A stretch of DNA of 53,799 bases from Rhizobium sp. Q54. Its GTDB lineage: Bacteria > Pseudomonadota > Alphaproteobacteria > UBA828. The position numbers were made by a program, and so were the translations under genes. Positions 16,095 to 24,735 of this stretch are shown one piece after another. Numbering within the stretch: position 1 is the first letter of the stretch; every line of letters begins with the position of its first letter. The stretch is taken from NCBI GenBank assembly GCA_945892755.1, contig CAMDDO010000009.1, positions 1 to 53,799 on the forward strand. The letters are read 5' to 3'. The notes under the pieces were generated by a model, which was given only the letters and a program-made list of their open reading frames with translations, ran no database searches and was not told where the DNA came from.

Positions 16095-17591
16095 TCAGAC
16101 CGGCGACAGCGAACCCGCGATCGTCCGATAGGTTCGTGCCGAAGGGTCATAGGCGACGACGCGGTGGTTGTTGGTGTCGCTGACCAGAATGCGGCCGTCA
16201 TCGCCGAGCGCGACGCCGGCCGGCTCATCGAGCGGCACGCAAAGTGAATCCTGGCAGACGAAACTCCCATCATCGAGATCGTCGATCGTTCCGCTCGCGA
16301 GGTCGATGATACGCACCGCGCTGTTGTAGCTGTCGGCGACCGCGAGCCGTTTAGCGTCGAGCCACGCGACGCCGAGCGGATGTTGCAGCAACGCCTGGTC
16401 GAGCGGCCCATTGCGGTGGCCGAAATCGAACAACCCGGTGCCGATCAGCGTGCGCACCTTCGGTCCGATGCCGTCGAGGTCGAGCAGGCGGATCGCCGAG
16501 GTCTCGCTGTCGGCGAAGGCGAGGCATGTGCCATCGGGCGATAGCGCGAGGCCGCTCGGCTGGGCGAGCAGGGCATCGCTCGCCCGGCCATCCTCGATGT
16601 TTTCGCCTCCGGTGCCGGCGAGCGGTTGAATCGTGCCGTCCTTGAGGTCGTAGACGCCAATCTGATGCGAACCCGCGTTCGCGAAATAGAGCGCATCGCC
16701 CCGCCGCTCGAGGTCCCAGACCGAGGCAAGCGCCGCGTCGCGGCCGGGCATCGGCCGGGTCAAACGCGGGCCGCGCCGACCGTTTCCGGCCAGTGTCGTG
16801 ACCGCGCCGGTCTTGCGCTCGATCCGCCGGATGGCGTGATTGCCGGTATCGGCGACGTAGATCGCGTCGTCGTCGGCGATCAGGCCTTGCGGCGCACTGA
16901 ATGACGCGTCGGCACGGCCGCCATCCTTCAACCCCGCCGTGCCCGAGCCGTAGCGCGCGCGTTCGCGCCACGCCGCGTCGAGTTCCACGATCTGGTGGTG
17001 GCCGGCATCGGCCAGCACCCAACGCCGCTCGCCATTCGGCATTGGAAGAATTTTTGCTTTGCCCGGAAACAACAGGGGCCCGAGCGGAGCGGGCTGAAGC
17101 GCGAGATCGAGCGCGGCGCCGCGGATGCTGCCATCGCTCTTGCCCGCCGCGACGACTTGGCCGACGACGTCGAGCAAGCGATCGGGATCGGGCTCGCCCG
17201 GTGCGTGGCCGATGACATAGCCATCGGGTGACACGAAGACCAGCGTCGGCCAGGCGCGCACGCCATACTGCCGCCAGATCGTCATGTCGGGGTCGTGCAC
17301 CACGGGATGGTGGATGTCATAGCGCGCGATCGCGGCCTTGACCTTTTCGGGTTCGCGCTCGGCCGAGAATTTCGACGAATGCACGCCGATCACCACGACG
17401 TCGTCGGGATAGGCGTCTTCGACGCGCCGGAGCGTCGGCAGCACCTGCATGCAATTGATGCAGCAGAACGTCCAGAAATCGAGAATGACCAGACGGCCCG
17501 CAAGCTCGGGCAGAGAGAGCCGTGCCGGCACGTTGAACCAGGGCAGCTCGAAGCGGCCGAAATCAGGCGCATGGATCAGGCGTTCGTTCAT
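16095..17591 (-). CDS. Thioredoxin-like domain protein with NHL repeats (NHLRC2-like)
   Basis: 498 residues from ATG 17591, which has GGAG about 8 bases upstream; a TTG at 17612 is less likely. Residues about 25-165 form a TlpA/thioredoxin-like fold with the redox pair C44 and C47 in FCCINCMQV, the VVVIGVHSSKF segment and the cis-Pro region VRAWPTLVFVSPDG. Residues about 190-498 carry several NHL propeller repeats (GNHAIRRIE, PSGLALSPDG, SYNSAVRIID, TNNHRVVAYD). The order matches NHLRC2-type proteins of bacteria and animals. No signal peptide is seen, so it is probably cytosolic. Function unknown beyond a redox or scaffold role. Confidence 0.88.
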   Translation of the reverse strand: MNERLIHAPDFGRFELPWFNVPARLSLPELAGRLVILDFWTFCCINCMQVLPTLRRVEDAYPDDVVVIGVHSSKFSAEREPEKVKAAIARYDIHHPVVHDPDMTIWRQYGVRAWPTLVFVSPDGYVIGHAPGEPDPDRLLDVVGQVVAAGKSDGSIRGAALDLALQPAPLGPLLFPGKAKILPMPNGERRWVLADAGHHQIVELDAAWRERARYGSGTAGLKDGGRADASFSAPQGLIADDDAIYVADTGNHAIRRIERKTGAVTTLAGNGRRGPRLTRPMPGRDAALASVWDLERRGDALYFANAGSHQIGVYDLKDGTIQPLAGTGGENIEDGRASDALLAQPSGLALSPDGTCLAFADSETSAIRLLDLDGIGPKVRTLIGTGLFDFGHRNGPLDQALLQHPLGVAWLDAKRLAVADSYNSAVRIIDLASGTIDDLDDGSFVCQDSLCVPLDEPAGVALGDDGRILVSDTNNHRVVAYDPSARTYRTIAGSLSPV

Positions 17592-17725
17592 GGCACGCTC
17601 CGTTGCCGACAAGGCTCGCCTAGACCATAGAGCGCGAAGGGTTCGGTTTGTAGGGCGGGATCGCAGGGCGCTTGACGGGCGCTGGCCGAGCCGCTTGTCT
17701 GGCGGCCCCGTGGATCGAGGAGCCC

Positions 17726-18520
17726 ATGCCCCGCCTTGCCGCCAATCTGAGCTGGCTGTTCCAGGAGTACGGTTATCTGGCGCGCTTCGAGGCGGCGCGG
17801 CGCGTCGGCTTTCGCGGCGTCGAGTGTCTGTTTCCCTATGACACGCCGGCCGAGGAGACCGCCTTGGCGCTCCAGGATGCGCGGCTCGCCATGGCGCTGA
17901 TCAACACGCCGGCCGGCGACTGGCAAAAGGGCGAGCGCGGCTTCGCCGGCGTGCCCGGCCGCGAGTTCGAGTTTCACGCCGGCTTCGATCAGGCCTTCGA
18001 TTACGCTTGTCGCATCGGCTGCACGCGCATTCATCTCATGGCGGGCCTGGTGCCGGAGGGCGTCGCGCTAGAGGCCTGCGAGGCCGTCTTTGTCGAGAAT
18101 TTGCGCGAGGCCGCCGATCGCTTGGCGCGTCACGGCATGAGCGCGACCATCGAGCCGCTCAATTCGATCGACGTGCCGGGCTATATGCTGAGCGGTTCGC
18201 GGCAGGCGCGCCGGCTGATCGAGGCGGTCGGCCGCGCCAATTTGAAGCTGCAATGGGATGCCTATCATCTCCAGATCATGGAGGGCAATCTTGCGGTTTC
18301 GTTCGAGCGCGACCGGGACATCATCGGTCACGTCCAGATCGCCGGCGTGCCCGGTCGCAACGAACCCGATAGCGGCGAGATCAATTACTGGTTTCTACTC
18401 GCGCGAATGGATGCGCTCGGCTATCAGGGGACGGTCGGCTGCGAATATCGGCCGCGCAGCGGCACGCTGGCCGGCCTTGGCTGGGCCAGGTCCTATGGCA
18501 TCAGGCCGGAAGCGCGTTGA
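17726..18520 (+). CDS. Hydroxypyruvate isomerase / 2-oxo-tetronate isomerase (Hyi/OtnI family)
   Basis: 264 residues from ATG 17726, with GAGGAG just upstream. It is a xylose-isomerase-like TIM barrel. E143 (IEPLN), D178 (QWDAYH), Q204 (HVQIAG) and E240 (GCEYRP) match the metal and catalytic residues of the Hyi family in position as well as sequence, and the length is typical. The family interconverts hydroxypyruvate and tartronate semialdehyde, or 2-oxo- and 3-oxo-tetronates. The next gene, 27 bases downstream, is a matching dehydrogenase; a DenD-like gene lies after that on the other strand, which favours the C4 sugar-acid route. Confidence 0.88.
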   Translation: MPRLAANLSWLFQEYGYLARFEAARRVGFRGVECLFPYDTPAEETALALQDARLAMALINTPAGDWQKGERGFAGVPGREFEFHAGFDQAFDYACRIGCTRIHLMAGLVPEGVALEACEAVFVENLREAADRLARHGMSATIEPLNSIDVPGYMLSGSRQARRLIEAVGRANLKLQWDAYHLQIMEGNLAVSFERDRDIIGHVQIAGVPGRNEPDSGEINYWFLLARMDALGYQGTVGCEYRPRSGTLAGLGWARSYGIRPEAR

Positions 18521-18547
18521 GCGCGAACGGCGGGGGAGATCAAGAGC

Positions 18548-19462
18548 ATGACCAATATGATCGCATTTCTCGGCATCGGGCTGATGGGCGAGCCGATGTC
18601 GGCCAATCTGGTCAAAGCGGGCTATCAGGTCACGGTGTGGAACCGGAGCGCAACCAAGGCCGACCCGGTGGTCAAGCTTGGCGCGAAGCGTGCCGCGACG
18701 CCTGAGGCCGCGACGAGCGGCGCCGATATCATCATCACCATGCTCGAGAACGGCCCGATCGTGCGCGAGGTGTTGTTCGAGCAGGGTGCCGCCAAGGGTA
18801 TCAAGCCGGGCGCCCTGGTCATCGACATGAGCTCGATCCCGCCCGATTACGCGCGCGAGCATGCCAAGCGACTCAAGGCCGAGCGCAAGGCCGAATATCT
18901 CGATGCGCCGGTCTCGGGCGGCACGGTCGGCGCGGTCGAGGCGTCGCTTGCGATCATGGTGGGCGGCGAACCGGCGGTCTTCGAACGCGCGCGGCCGATC
19001 CTCGAGAAGATGGGTCGCCCGACTCTGGTCGGGCCGGTCGGTTCGGGCCAACTCGCCAAATTGTGCAATCAGGCGATCGTCGGCATCAACATCATCGCGG
19101 TCGCCGAGGCGTTGCTGCTCGCCGCCGCCGGCGGAGCGGACCCGGCCGCGGTGCGCAAGGCGATCACGGGCGGCTTCGCCGATTCAAGAATTCTTCAGGT
19201 GCATGGCCAGCGCATGATCGAGCGGAAGTTTCTGCCCGGCGGGCGCAGCCAGGTTCATCTGAAAGATCTCAACTCGGTGCTCGATGCCGCGAATGAAACC
19301 AATCTCAATCTGCCGCTCTCCAAGGCGACGCGCGAGATTTTCAAATATCTGGTCGAGATCGGCGGCGGGCGCTATGACCAGAGCGCGGCGCTGCTGGCGA
19401 TCGAGCACATGAACAAACCCGCCCGCGTTGGCACCGCGCCCGACATCTTGCCGAAGGACTAG
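18548..19462 (+). CDS. 3-hydroxyacid dehydrogenase family (GlxR/GarR/LtnD-like)
   Basis: 304 residues, ATG 18548 with GGGGGAG upstream. Beta-hydroxyacid dehydrogenase marks: GIGLMG at 9-14 for NAD(P), DAPVSGG at about 119-125 for substrate, and K171 (QLAKLCNQ) as catalytic base. The WNRS after the second strand suggests NADP(H). Candidates are tartronate semialdehyde reductase or L-threonate/tetronate dehydrogenase. Together with the Hyi/OtnI-like gene it would join an isomerase with a dehydrogenase of the same metabolite. Its last 4 bases overlap the end of the convergent denD-like gene. Confidence 0.88.
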   Translation: MTNMIAFLGIGLMGEPMSANLVKAGYQVTVWNRSATKADPVVKLGAKRAATPEAATSGADIIITMLENGPIVREVLFEQGAAKGIKPGALVIDMSSIPPDYAREHAKRLKAERKAEYLDAPVSGGTVGAVEASLAIMVGGEPAVFERARPILEKMGRPTLVGPVGSGQLAKLCNQAIVGINIIAVAEALLLAAAGGADPAAVRKAITGGFADSRILQVHGQRMIERKFLPGGRSQVHLKDLNSVLDAANETNLNLPLSKATREIFKYLVEIGGGRYDQSAALLAIEHMNKPARVGTAPDILPKD

Positions 19463-20445
19463 CGCTCGACATAATCCTCGATATAGGCGCGGACGATCGG
19501 GTCGATCCCGGAATCGGTCGGGAAGCCGAGCGCCTTGGCGCGCTCCGCGCTCGCCTTGCCCGGCCAGGTGCGACAGATCGCCTCGATCGCCGGGTCGCGG
19601 ACCGTGGTGACCGCGCCGATCTTGCGGTTGCCCGCGACGCGCTTCAGGCTCTCGACCATCTCGCCGACCTTAACCGCGATGCTCGGGAAATTGATCGTAC
19701 GGTCATGGCCGAGCGCGCCCGGCGCCAGCTCGTGCAAATGGATCAGCCCTTCGACCACGCGGCGATAGCCGAGCACCGGCATGCTGATCTCGGGCCCGAC
19801 CGGCAGCTCGTAGTCGATCCCGGCGAGCGGCTCGCGGAAGACGCCGCTGGCGAACCCCGAGGCCGCCTTGTTGGGCTTGCCCGGCCGCACGATGACGGTC
19901 GGCAGGCGCGCGCCGCGACCATCGAAGAAGCCCTTGCGGGTGTAGTCGGTGACCAGCAGCTCGAGCACCGCCTTGGTCATGCCATAGGTCGTCTTCGGTG
20001 TCGGCTTGGTCTCGTCGGTCACGGTCTCGGGCAGGCGGTCGCCGCCAAACACCGCGATGCTCGAGGTGAACACCAGTCGGGCTGGGCGGGGCAGCGCGCG
20101 CGTCGCCTCGAACAGCGCGAGCCCGCCATGCAGGTTCACGTCGAGCGCCAGGTCGAAATCCAGCTCGGCGCCCGCCGAAACCACCGAGGCCAGGTGGAAC
20201 ACCGAGACACTCTCGCCGCTCACCAATGAGTGGAGCAATTTTGCGTCGGAGACGTCGCCGATTACGACTTCGACCCGCCCATCGAGCGCCTTCGGCAGGC
20301 TCGGCGGCCGCGCGACGTCGAACAGCACGATCTTATCGATCGGCTCCGGCCGGCCCGATGAGCCTGTCAGGGTTCCCCGCTCGATCAGGCGTTGCGCGAG
20401 CAGGAGCCCGATGAAACCCGTGCCGCCGGTGATGACGATCTTCAT
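19459..20445 (-). CDS. denD: D-erythronate dehydrogenase-like NAD-dependent epimerase/dehydratase family protein
   Basis: 328 residues. Extended SDR with TGGTGFIG at 6-13, the FHLASVVSAGAELDFDLAL block, FTSSIAVFGGD, YGMTKAVLE as the YxxxK site, and VIVRPGKPNKAASGF. These blocks are typical of DenD, which oxidises D-erythronate to 2-oxo-tetronate, upstream of OtnI (isomerase), OtnK (kinase) and OtnC (aldolase). The Hyi/OtnI-like and LtnD-like genes beside it support that path, but no OtnK or OtnC is in the window. It may instead act on a related sugar acid. It ends convergently on the dehydrogenase gene. Confidence 0.78.
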   Translation of the reverse strand: MKIVITGGTGFIGLLLAQRLIERGTLTGSSGRPEPIDKIVLFDVARPPSLPKALDGRVEVVIGDVSDAKLLHSLVSGESVSVFHLASVVSAGAELDFDLALDVNLHGGLALFEATRALPRPARLVFTSSIAVFGGDRLPETVTDETKPTPKTTYGMTKAVLELLVTDYTRKGFFDGRGARLPTVIVRPGKPNKAASGFASGVFREPLAGIDYELPVGPEISMPVLGYRRVVEGLIHLHELAPGALGHDRTINFPSIAVKVGEMVESLKRVAGNRKIGAVTTVRDPAIEAICRTWPGKASAERAKALGFPTDSGIDPIVRAYIEDYVER

Positions 20446-20513
20446 GCCGCGCCCCTGTCATTTGGGCGGCCACAATGAAGCGGCGGCCGAGCGGAGGCAA
20501 GGGTCCGGCGCGA

Positions 20514-20541
20514 TTGATAATACTGGCGCGCGGCTTATGGT
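20514..20541 (+). promoter_or_regulatory. Possible sigma70-type promoter for the D-threonine-aldolase-like gene
   Basis: TTGATA at 20514-20519 and TATGGT at 20536-20541 are 16 bases apart, 31 bases before the ATG. The match is moderate and untested. Confidence 0.3.
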
Positions 20542-20572
20542 GTATCGAGCCCCGATTGCAGGAGGTTGCGTC

Positions 20573-21721
20573 ATGCCGAACACTGTCGCGCTTGGTCCGA
20601 ACGCCGGGCTGATCGGCGTCGCGGGCGGCCGCGCCCGGCTGGTCACGCCGGCGCTCGTGCTCGACCTCGAGGCGTTCGAGCACAACATCGCCGCCATGGC
20701 GGCGTTCGCGCGCGAGAAGGCGGTCGGCCTCAGGCCGCACGTCAAGACCCACAAATCGGTCGAGATCGCGCGGCGCCAGATCGCGGCCGGCGCGCGCGGC
20801 GTCTCGGCCGCGACGCTGGGCGAGGCGGCGGTCATGGTCGAGGGCGGCATTCCGGGCGTGCTGATCACCTCGCCGGTCGTGCCGGCGGCGAAGATCGACG
20901 CGCTGATCGCGCTCAACCGACGCGCCAGTGGTTTGATGGTGGTGGTCGATCATCCGGACAATCTCACGGCGCTCGAGACGGCGGCGCGGCATGCGGGCAC
21001 GCGGCTTTGTGTCGTGATCGATGTCGATGTCGGGCTCAAGCGCACCGGCGTCGATTCGGTGCAAAGCGCGCTCGCCTTGGCGAAGACCGCGCTGGCCTCC
21101 GACGCCCTCGCGCTCGGCGGCGTGCAGGGCTATGCCGGCCATTTGCAGCATGTGATCGACTATGCCGAGCGCAAGCGCCTATCGAACGAGGCGTTGCGCC
21201 CGCTCGCGGTGCTTGCCGATCAACTGCGCGCCTGGGGCGTCAAGGATCCGATCGTCTCGGGCGCCGGCACCGGCACGTTCGACATCGACGCCGAGGCCGG
21301 TGTGCTGAACGAGCTTCAGGTCGGCTCCTATGTCTTCATGGACGTGCAGTATCATGACGACGTCGAGGCCGCGCGGGGTGGCTGGCGCTTCAAGCCGTCG
21401 CTGTTCGTCGCGGCCAGCGTGGTCAGCGCGAACCATGCGGGCCATGTGACGATCGATGCCGGTTTGAAATGCTTCGCGACCGACGGCCCGCTGCCGCGCG
21501 TGACGTGTGGCGCGCCGCCCGGCGCGAGCTACGCCTTCATGGGCGACGAGCACGGCAAACTGGTGTTCGCGAATGCGAGCGACCGTCTGGCGCTCGGCGC
21601 GGTGGTCGAGTGCTTCGTGCCGCACTGCGACCCGAGCGTCAATCTGCACGACGTCTATCACTGCGTGCGCGGCGACACGCTCGTCGACCTCTGGCCGATC
21701 GACGCGCGCGGTAGGCATTGA
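20573..21721 (+). CDS. DSD1-family PLP enzyme, D-threonine aldolase-like
   Basis: 382 residues from ATG 20573, with AGGAGG at about 20560-20565. It is a fold-type III PLP enzyme: TPALVLDLEAFEHNI, then RPHVKTHKS with K58 as Schiff-base Lys, and GAGTGTFD as the phosphate-binding turn. The metal site near the C-terminus reads H351-C352-D353. D-threonine aldolases use His-x-Asp and eukaryotic-type D-serine dehydratases His-x-Cys, so this reads as aldolase-like: a D-beta-hydroxy amino acid would give glycine plus an aldehyde. It precedes the ABC importer genes by 76 bases on the same strand and may be co-expressed. Confidence 0.85.
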   Translation: MPNTVALGPNAGLIGVAGGRARLVTPALVLDLEAFEHNIAAMAAFAREKAVGLRPHVKTHKSVEIARRQIAAGARGVSAATLGEAAVMVEGGIPGVLITSPVVPAAKIDALIALNRRASGLMVVVDHPDNLTALETAARHAGTRLCVVIDVDVGLKRTGVDSVQSALALAKTALASDALALGGVQGYAGHLQHVIDYAERKRLSNEALRPLAVLADQLRAWGVKDPIVSGAGTGTFDIDAEAGVLNELQVGSYVFMDVQYHDDVEAARGGWRFKPSLFVAASVVSANHAGHVTIDAGLKCFATDGPLPRVTCGAPPGASYAFMGDEHGKLVFANASDRLALGAVVECFVPHCDPSVNLHDVYHCVRGDTLVDLWPIDARGRH

Positions 21722-21797
21722 TCTTCAACCTTGGCCAAGCCGCACGCGCGGCGAGCGGCGTTGACAGACGCCGGCCCGGCCCGCACCATCGCCGCCC

Positions 21798-22658
21798 ATG
21801 ACCAGCCGGCCAGTCTTCTTCTTCGTGCGCTACGGGCTCATTCTGCTCGCGCTCGTCATCGTGCTGATCCCGACGGTCTGGATGGGCACGATGGCGTTCA
21901 AGCCCTTCCCCGAATGGACCACGGCGACGGGCGATCTGACCTGGCTGCCCAAGGAGGCGACCTGGGGCAATTTCGAATACATCTTCACCGGCCAGACCGA
22001 GGACCTGCTGGTCACGCTCGACCGCACGGCGGAGCGGCCGATCCTGGCCAGCCTGCTCACCGCCGTGCTCGGCACCGCGATCGCGGTGATCGCCGGCACG
22101 CTCGGCGCCTATTCGGTCTCGCGCTTCAAGATCGGCAATAATCTGCCGCTCTCGGTCTTGCAGCTCCGGCTCTTCCCGCCGCTCGCCGTGATGATTCCGG
22201 TCATGATCATGTGGGCCTCGCTCGGCATGGTCGATACCTGGTGGGGTCTCTCGCTGATCTACGGCATCGTCACCCTGCCGTTCGCCTTCTGGCTGATGAA
22301 GACGTTCTTCGACGACGTGCCGATCGAGATCGAGGAGGCCGCGCTGGTCGAGGGTTGCAGCCGCTTCCGCGTGTTCTGGAAGGTCACGCTGCCGATGGTC
22401 AAGGCGGCGCTCGCCTCGACCTGCCTGTTCGTCTTTATTCTCAACTGGAGCGATTATCTGATCGCGCTGCTGTTGACGCGCAAGGATTGGGTGACGATCC
22501 CGGTCTATATGAACTCGCTCGCTTCGGCCATGGGCGGGCAGATGTATGGCTGCAAGGCGGCGCTCGGCCTGATCGCCGCGATCCCGCCCGTCGTCCTCGG
22601 CATCGCGATCCAGAAATATTTGGTGCGCGGCCTCACCTTCGGGGCGCTCAAGCAGTGA
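21798..22658 (+). CDS. ABC transporter permease (MalG-type, sugar/polyol importer family)
   Basis: 286 residues, six predicted membrane segments, starting with RYGLILLALVIVLIPTVWM. The cytoplasmic EAA loop EEAALVEGCSRFRVFWKVTLP contacts the ATPase. The region between helices 1 and 2 (residues about 35-85) is longer than in simple permeases and includes ERPILASLL. The stop overlaps the next permease's GTG start (GTGA at 22655-22658). It is first of four importer genes in the order permease-permease-ATPase-ATPase. The substrate is unknown; the overall layout recalls polyol or glycerol importers that use two ATPases. Confidence 0.88.
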   Translation: MTSRPVFFFVRYGLILLALVIVLIPTVWMGTMAFKPFPEWTTATGDLTWLPKEATWGNFEYIFTGQTEDLLVTLDRTAERPILASLLTAVLGTAIAVIAGTLGAYSVSRFKIGNNLPLSVLQLRLFPPLAVMIPVMIMWASLGMVDTWWGLSLIYGIVTLPFAFWLMKTFFDDVPIEIEEAALVEGCSRFRVFWKVTLPMVKAALASTCLFVFILNWSDYLIALLLTRKDWVTIPVYMNSLASAMGGQMYGCKAALGLIAAIPPVVLGIAIQKYLVRGLTFGALKQ

Positions 22659-23626
22659 CCGCGGGGCTCGCGCACGCTGGCGGCGGTTGGTTGCCTCGAC
22701 CGCTGCGCGTCTTGTTCGCCGACGAAGTCAAGCGCCTCGGCTTTCTCATGTCGCTGCCGGCGCAATTGCTGCTGCTGTTCATCGTCGTTTTTCCGCTGCT
22801 GATGCAGATCTATGTGAGTCTGACTTATTGGGGCCCGCTCGACGGCGAGTCCTGGATCTACGCCTACAAATCGCTCAACCCCTTCGAGAACTATGGCGAG
22901 TTGTTCGCCGACGGCCGGTTCTGGGCGTCGATCGCGCGCACCATGCTGATCGTGGTGGTGAGCGTGCCGATCGAGTTCCTGCTTGGGCTCGGTCTGGCCA
23001 CATTGTTCGTCGACCGCTTTCCGGGCCGGCGCATTTTCTATTCGATCCTCTTGACGCCGATGATGATCGTGCCGGCGGTCGCGGGTTATATGTTTTTCAT
23101 GCTGTTTCAGAGCAACGGCCCGATCAACGATCTGCTCGGACGTCTGACCGGGCTTCAGGTCGACTTCGTCTGGCTCAGCGATCCCGATCTCGCCATCGTC
23201 GCGGTGATGATCGCCGACATCTGGCAATGGACGCCGCTGATGTTCCTGATCCTGCTCGCCGGCATGATGGGCGTGCCGGAGGATCAGCTCAAGGCCGCGA
23301 CCCTTCTGGGCGCCAATTCCTGGCAGCGCTTCTGGCGCATCGTGCTGCCCAAGATGAAGATGGTCATGATCATCGCGGCGGTGATTCGCGTCGTCGAATG
23401 TTTCAAGATCTTCGATCTGCTCGCGGTGATGACCAAGGGCGGGCCGGGCGTCGAGACCGAGACGCTGTCCTATTACATTTACAAGCTGACCTTCGCCGAT
23501 CTCGAATGGGCCTATGTCGCGGCGCTCGGCCTGTTCGTCTTGATCGCGTTGTCGCTGCTCGCCTGGGCCGCGCTGCTGCGCCTGCAAATCGCGCAGCGCC
23601 GCGCCGAAACACAGCCGGGAGCCTGA
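22655..23626 (+). CDS. ABC transporter permease (MalF/UgpA-type)
   Basis: 323 residues from GTG 22655, which overlaps the stop of the first permease. Six membrane segments, from LGFLMSLPAQLLLLFIVVFPLL to the last helix ALGLFVLIALSLLAWAALL. The EAA loop reads PEDQLKAATLLGANSWQRFW followed by RIVLPKMK. A periplasmic segment WGPLDGESWIYAYKSLNPFENY lies between helices 1 and 2. It pairs with the preceding permease as a heterodimer. The stop is 2 bases before the next gene's GTG. Confidence 0.88.
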   Translation: MTAGLAHAGGGWLPRPLRVLFADEVKRLGFLMSLPAQLLLLFIVVFPLLMQIYVSLTYWGPLDGESWIYAYKSLNPFENYGELFADGRFWASIARTMLIVVVSVPIEFLLGLGLATLFVDRFPGRRIFYSILLTPMMIVPAVAGYMFFMLFQSNGPINDLLGRLTGLQVDFVWLSDPDLAIVAVMIADIWQWTPLMFLILLAGMMGVPEDQLKAATLLGANSWQRFWRIVLPKMKMVMIIAAVIRVVECFKIFDLLAVMTKGGPGVETETLSYYIYKLTFADLEWAYVAALGLFVLIALSLLAWAALLRLQIAQRRAETQPGA

Positions 23627-23628
23627 GC

Positions 23629-24732
23629 GTGGCCGCGATCCGTCTCAGCCATCTGACCAAGAAGTTCGGCGCCTTCACCGCGGTCGACGCGCTCGATCTC
23701 TTGATTCCCGACAAGGAATTCGTCGCGCTGCTGGGTCCCTCGGGCTGCGGCAAGACCACGACGATGAACATGATCGCCGGCATCGAGCAGGCGACCGAGG
23801 GGCAAATTCTGTTCGATGACCGCGACGTGCGGCGTCTGCCGCCCAACCAGCGCGATGTCGGCTTCGTGTTCCAGAACTACGCCATCTTCACGCACATGAC
23901 GGTCTACGACAACCTCGCCTTCGGCCTCAGCGTGCGCAAGCTGGCGCGCGCCGAAATCGATCGGCGGGTGCGCGAAATGGCCGCGCTCATGCGGCTCGAA
24001 GACAGGCTCGAATGGCCGTCCTCCAAGCTCAGCGTGAACGAATTGCAGAAGGTCGCGATCGGCCGTTCCGCGATCACCGAGCCGGCGATCTTCCTGCTCG
24101 ACGAGCCGCTCAGCAATCTCGACGCCGCGTTCCGCGCCTTCATGCGCACCGAGCTCAAGCATTTGCAGCACCAGTTTCAGCAGACCATGGTCTATGTCAC
24201 GCACGATCAGATCGAGGCCATGAGCCTCGCCGATCGCATCGCGGTGATGAATCTGGGCGAGCTGCAGCAATATGGCACGCCGGCCGAGGTCTATAACCGG
24301 CCGCGCAACACCTTCGTCGCCAATTTCATGGGCAGCCCGAGCATGAATTTGCTGCCCTGCCGGCTGATCGCGGAGGCCGGCGCGCTTTGCTTCGGCTTTG
24401 GCGAGGCGGGTAGGCTCGACGCCGGTGGCGATGGCGCGATGCAACACCGGGCGCGTGCGGCGGCCGGCGCCGAGGTCATCTTCGGCGTCCGCCCGGAAGA
24501 TCTCGAGATCGCGCCGCCCGACGGGCCGGGCGGGCTCAAGGGCGTGGTTAGCTTCGTCGAGCCGGTCGGCCCGCGCACCATCGTGCATCTCAAGCTCGCC
24601 GAGCAGACCGTGAAGGTCGCCAAGGAGAAGCGCTACAAGGTGAGCATCGGCGCGGCCGTGCGCGTGACGGCGCCGATGGCGAAATGCCATTTGTTCGACG
24701 CCGCCAGCGGCGAAGCGATCGGGCTGGGTTAG
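23629..24732 (+). CDS. ABC importer ATPase 1, degenerate signature motif
   Basis: 367 residues from GTG 23629. Walker A GPSGCGKTT (36-44) and Walker B IFLLDEP with the catalytic Glu (about 154-160) are intact, as is the switch His in VTHDQ. The ABC signature, normally LSGGQ, reads LSVNE at 134-138, while the following QKVAIGR is normal. The C-terminal third is a MalK-like regulatory (TOBE) domain with GVRPEDLEI. In a heterodimer its Walker A would face the intact LSGGE of the second ATPase, and its faulty signature would face that partner's altered Walker A. So one ATP site looks consensus and one degenerate. Confidence 0.9.
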   Translation: MAAIRLSHLTKKFGAFTAVDALDLLIPDKEFVALLGPSGCGKTTTMNMIAGIEQATEGQILFDDRDVRRLPPNQRDVGFVFQNYAIFTHMTVYDNLAFGLSVRKLARAEIDRRVREMAALMRLEDRLEWPSSKLSVNELQKVAIGRSAITEPAIFLLDEPLSNLDAAFRAFMRTELKHLQHQFQQTMVYVTHDQIEAMSLADRIAVMNLGELQQYGTPAEVYNRPRNTFVANFMGSPSMNLLPCRLIAEAGALCFGFGEAGRLDAGGDGAMQHRARAAAGAEVIFGVRPEDLEIAPPDGPGGLKGVVSFVEPVGPRTIVHLKLAEQTVKVAKEKRYKVSIGAAVRVTAPMAKCHLFDAASGEAIGLG

Positions 24733-24735
24733 ACG

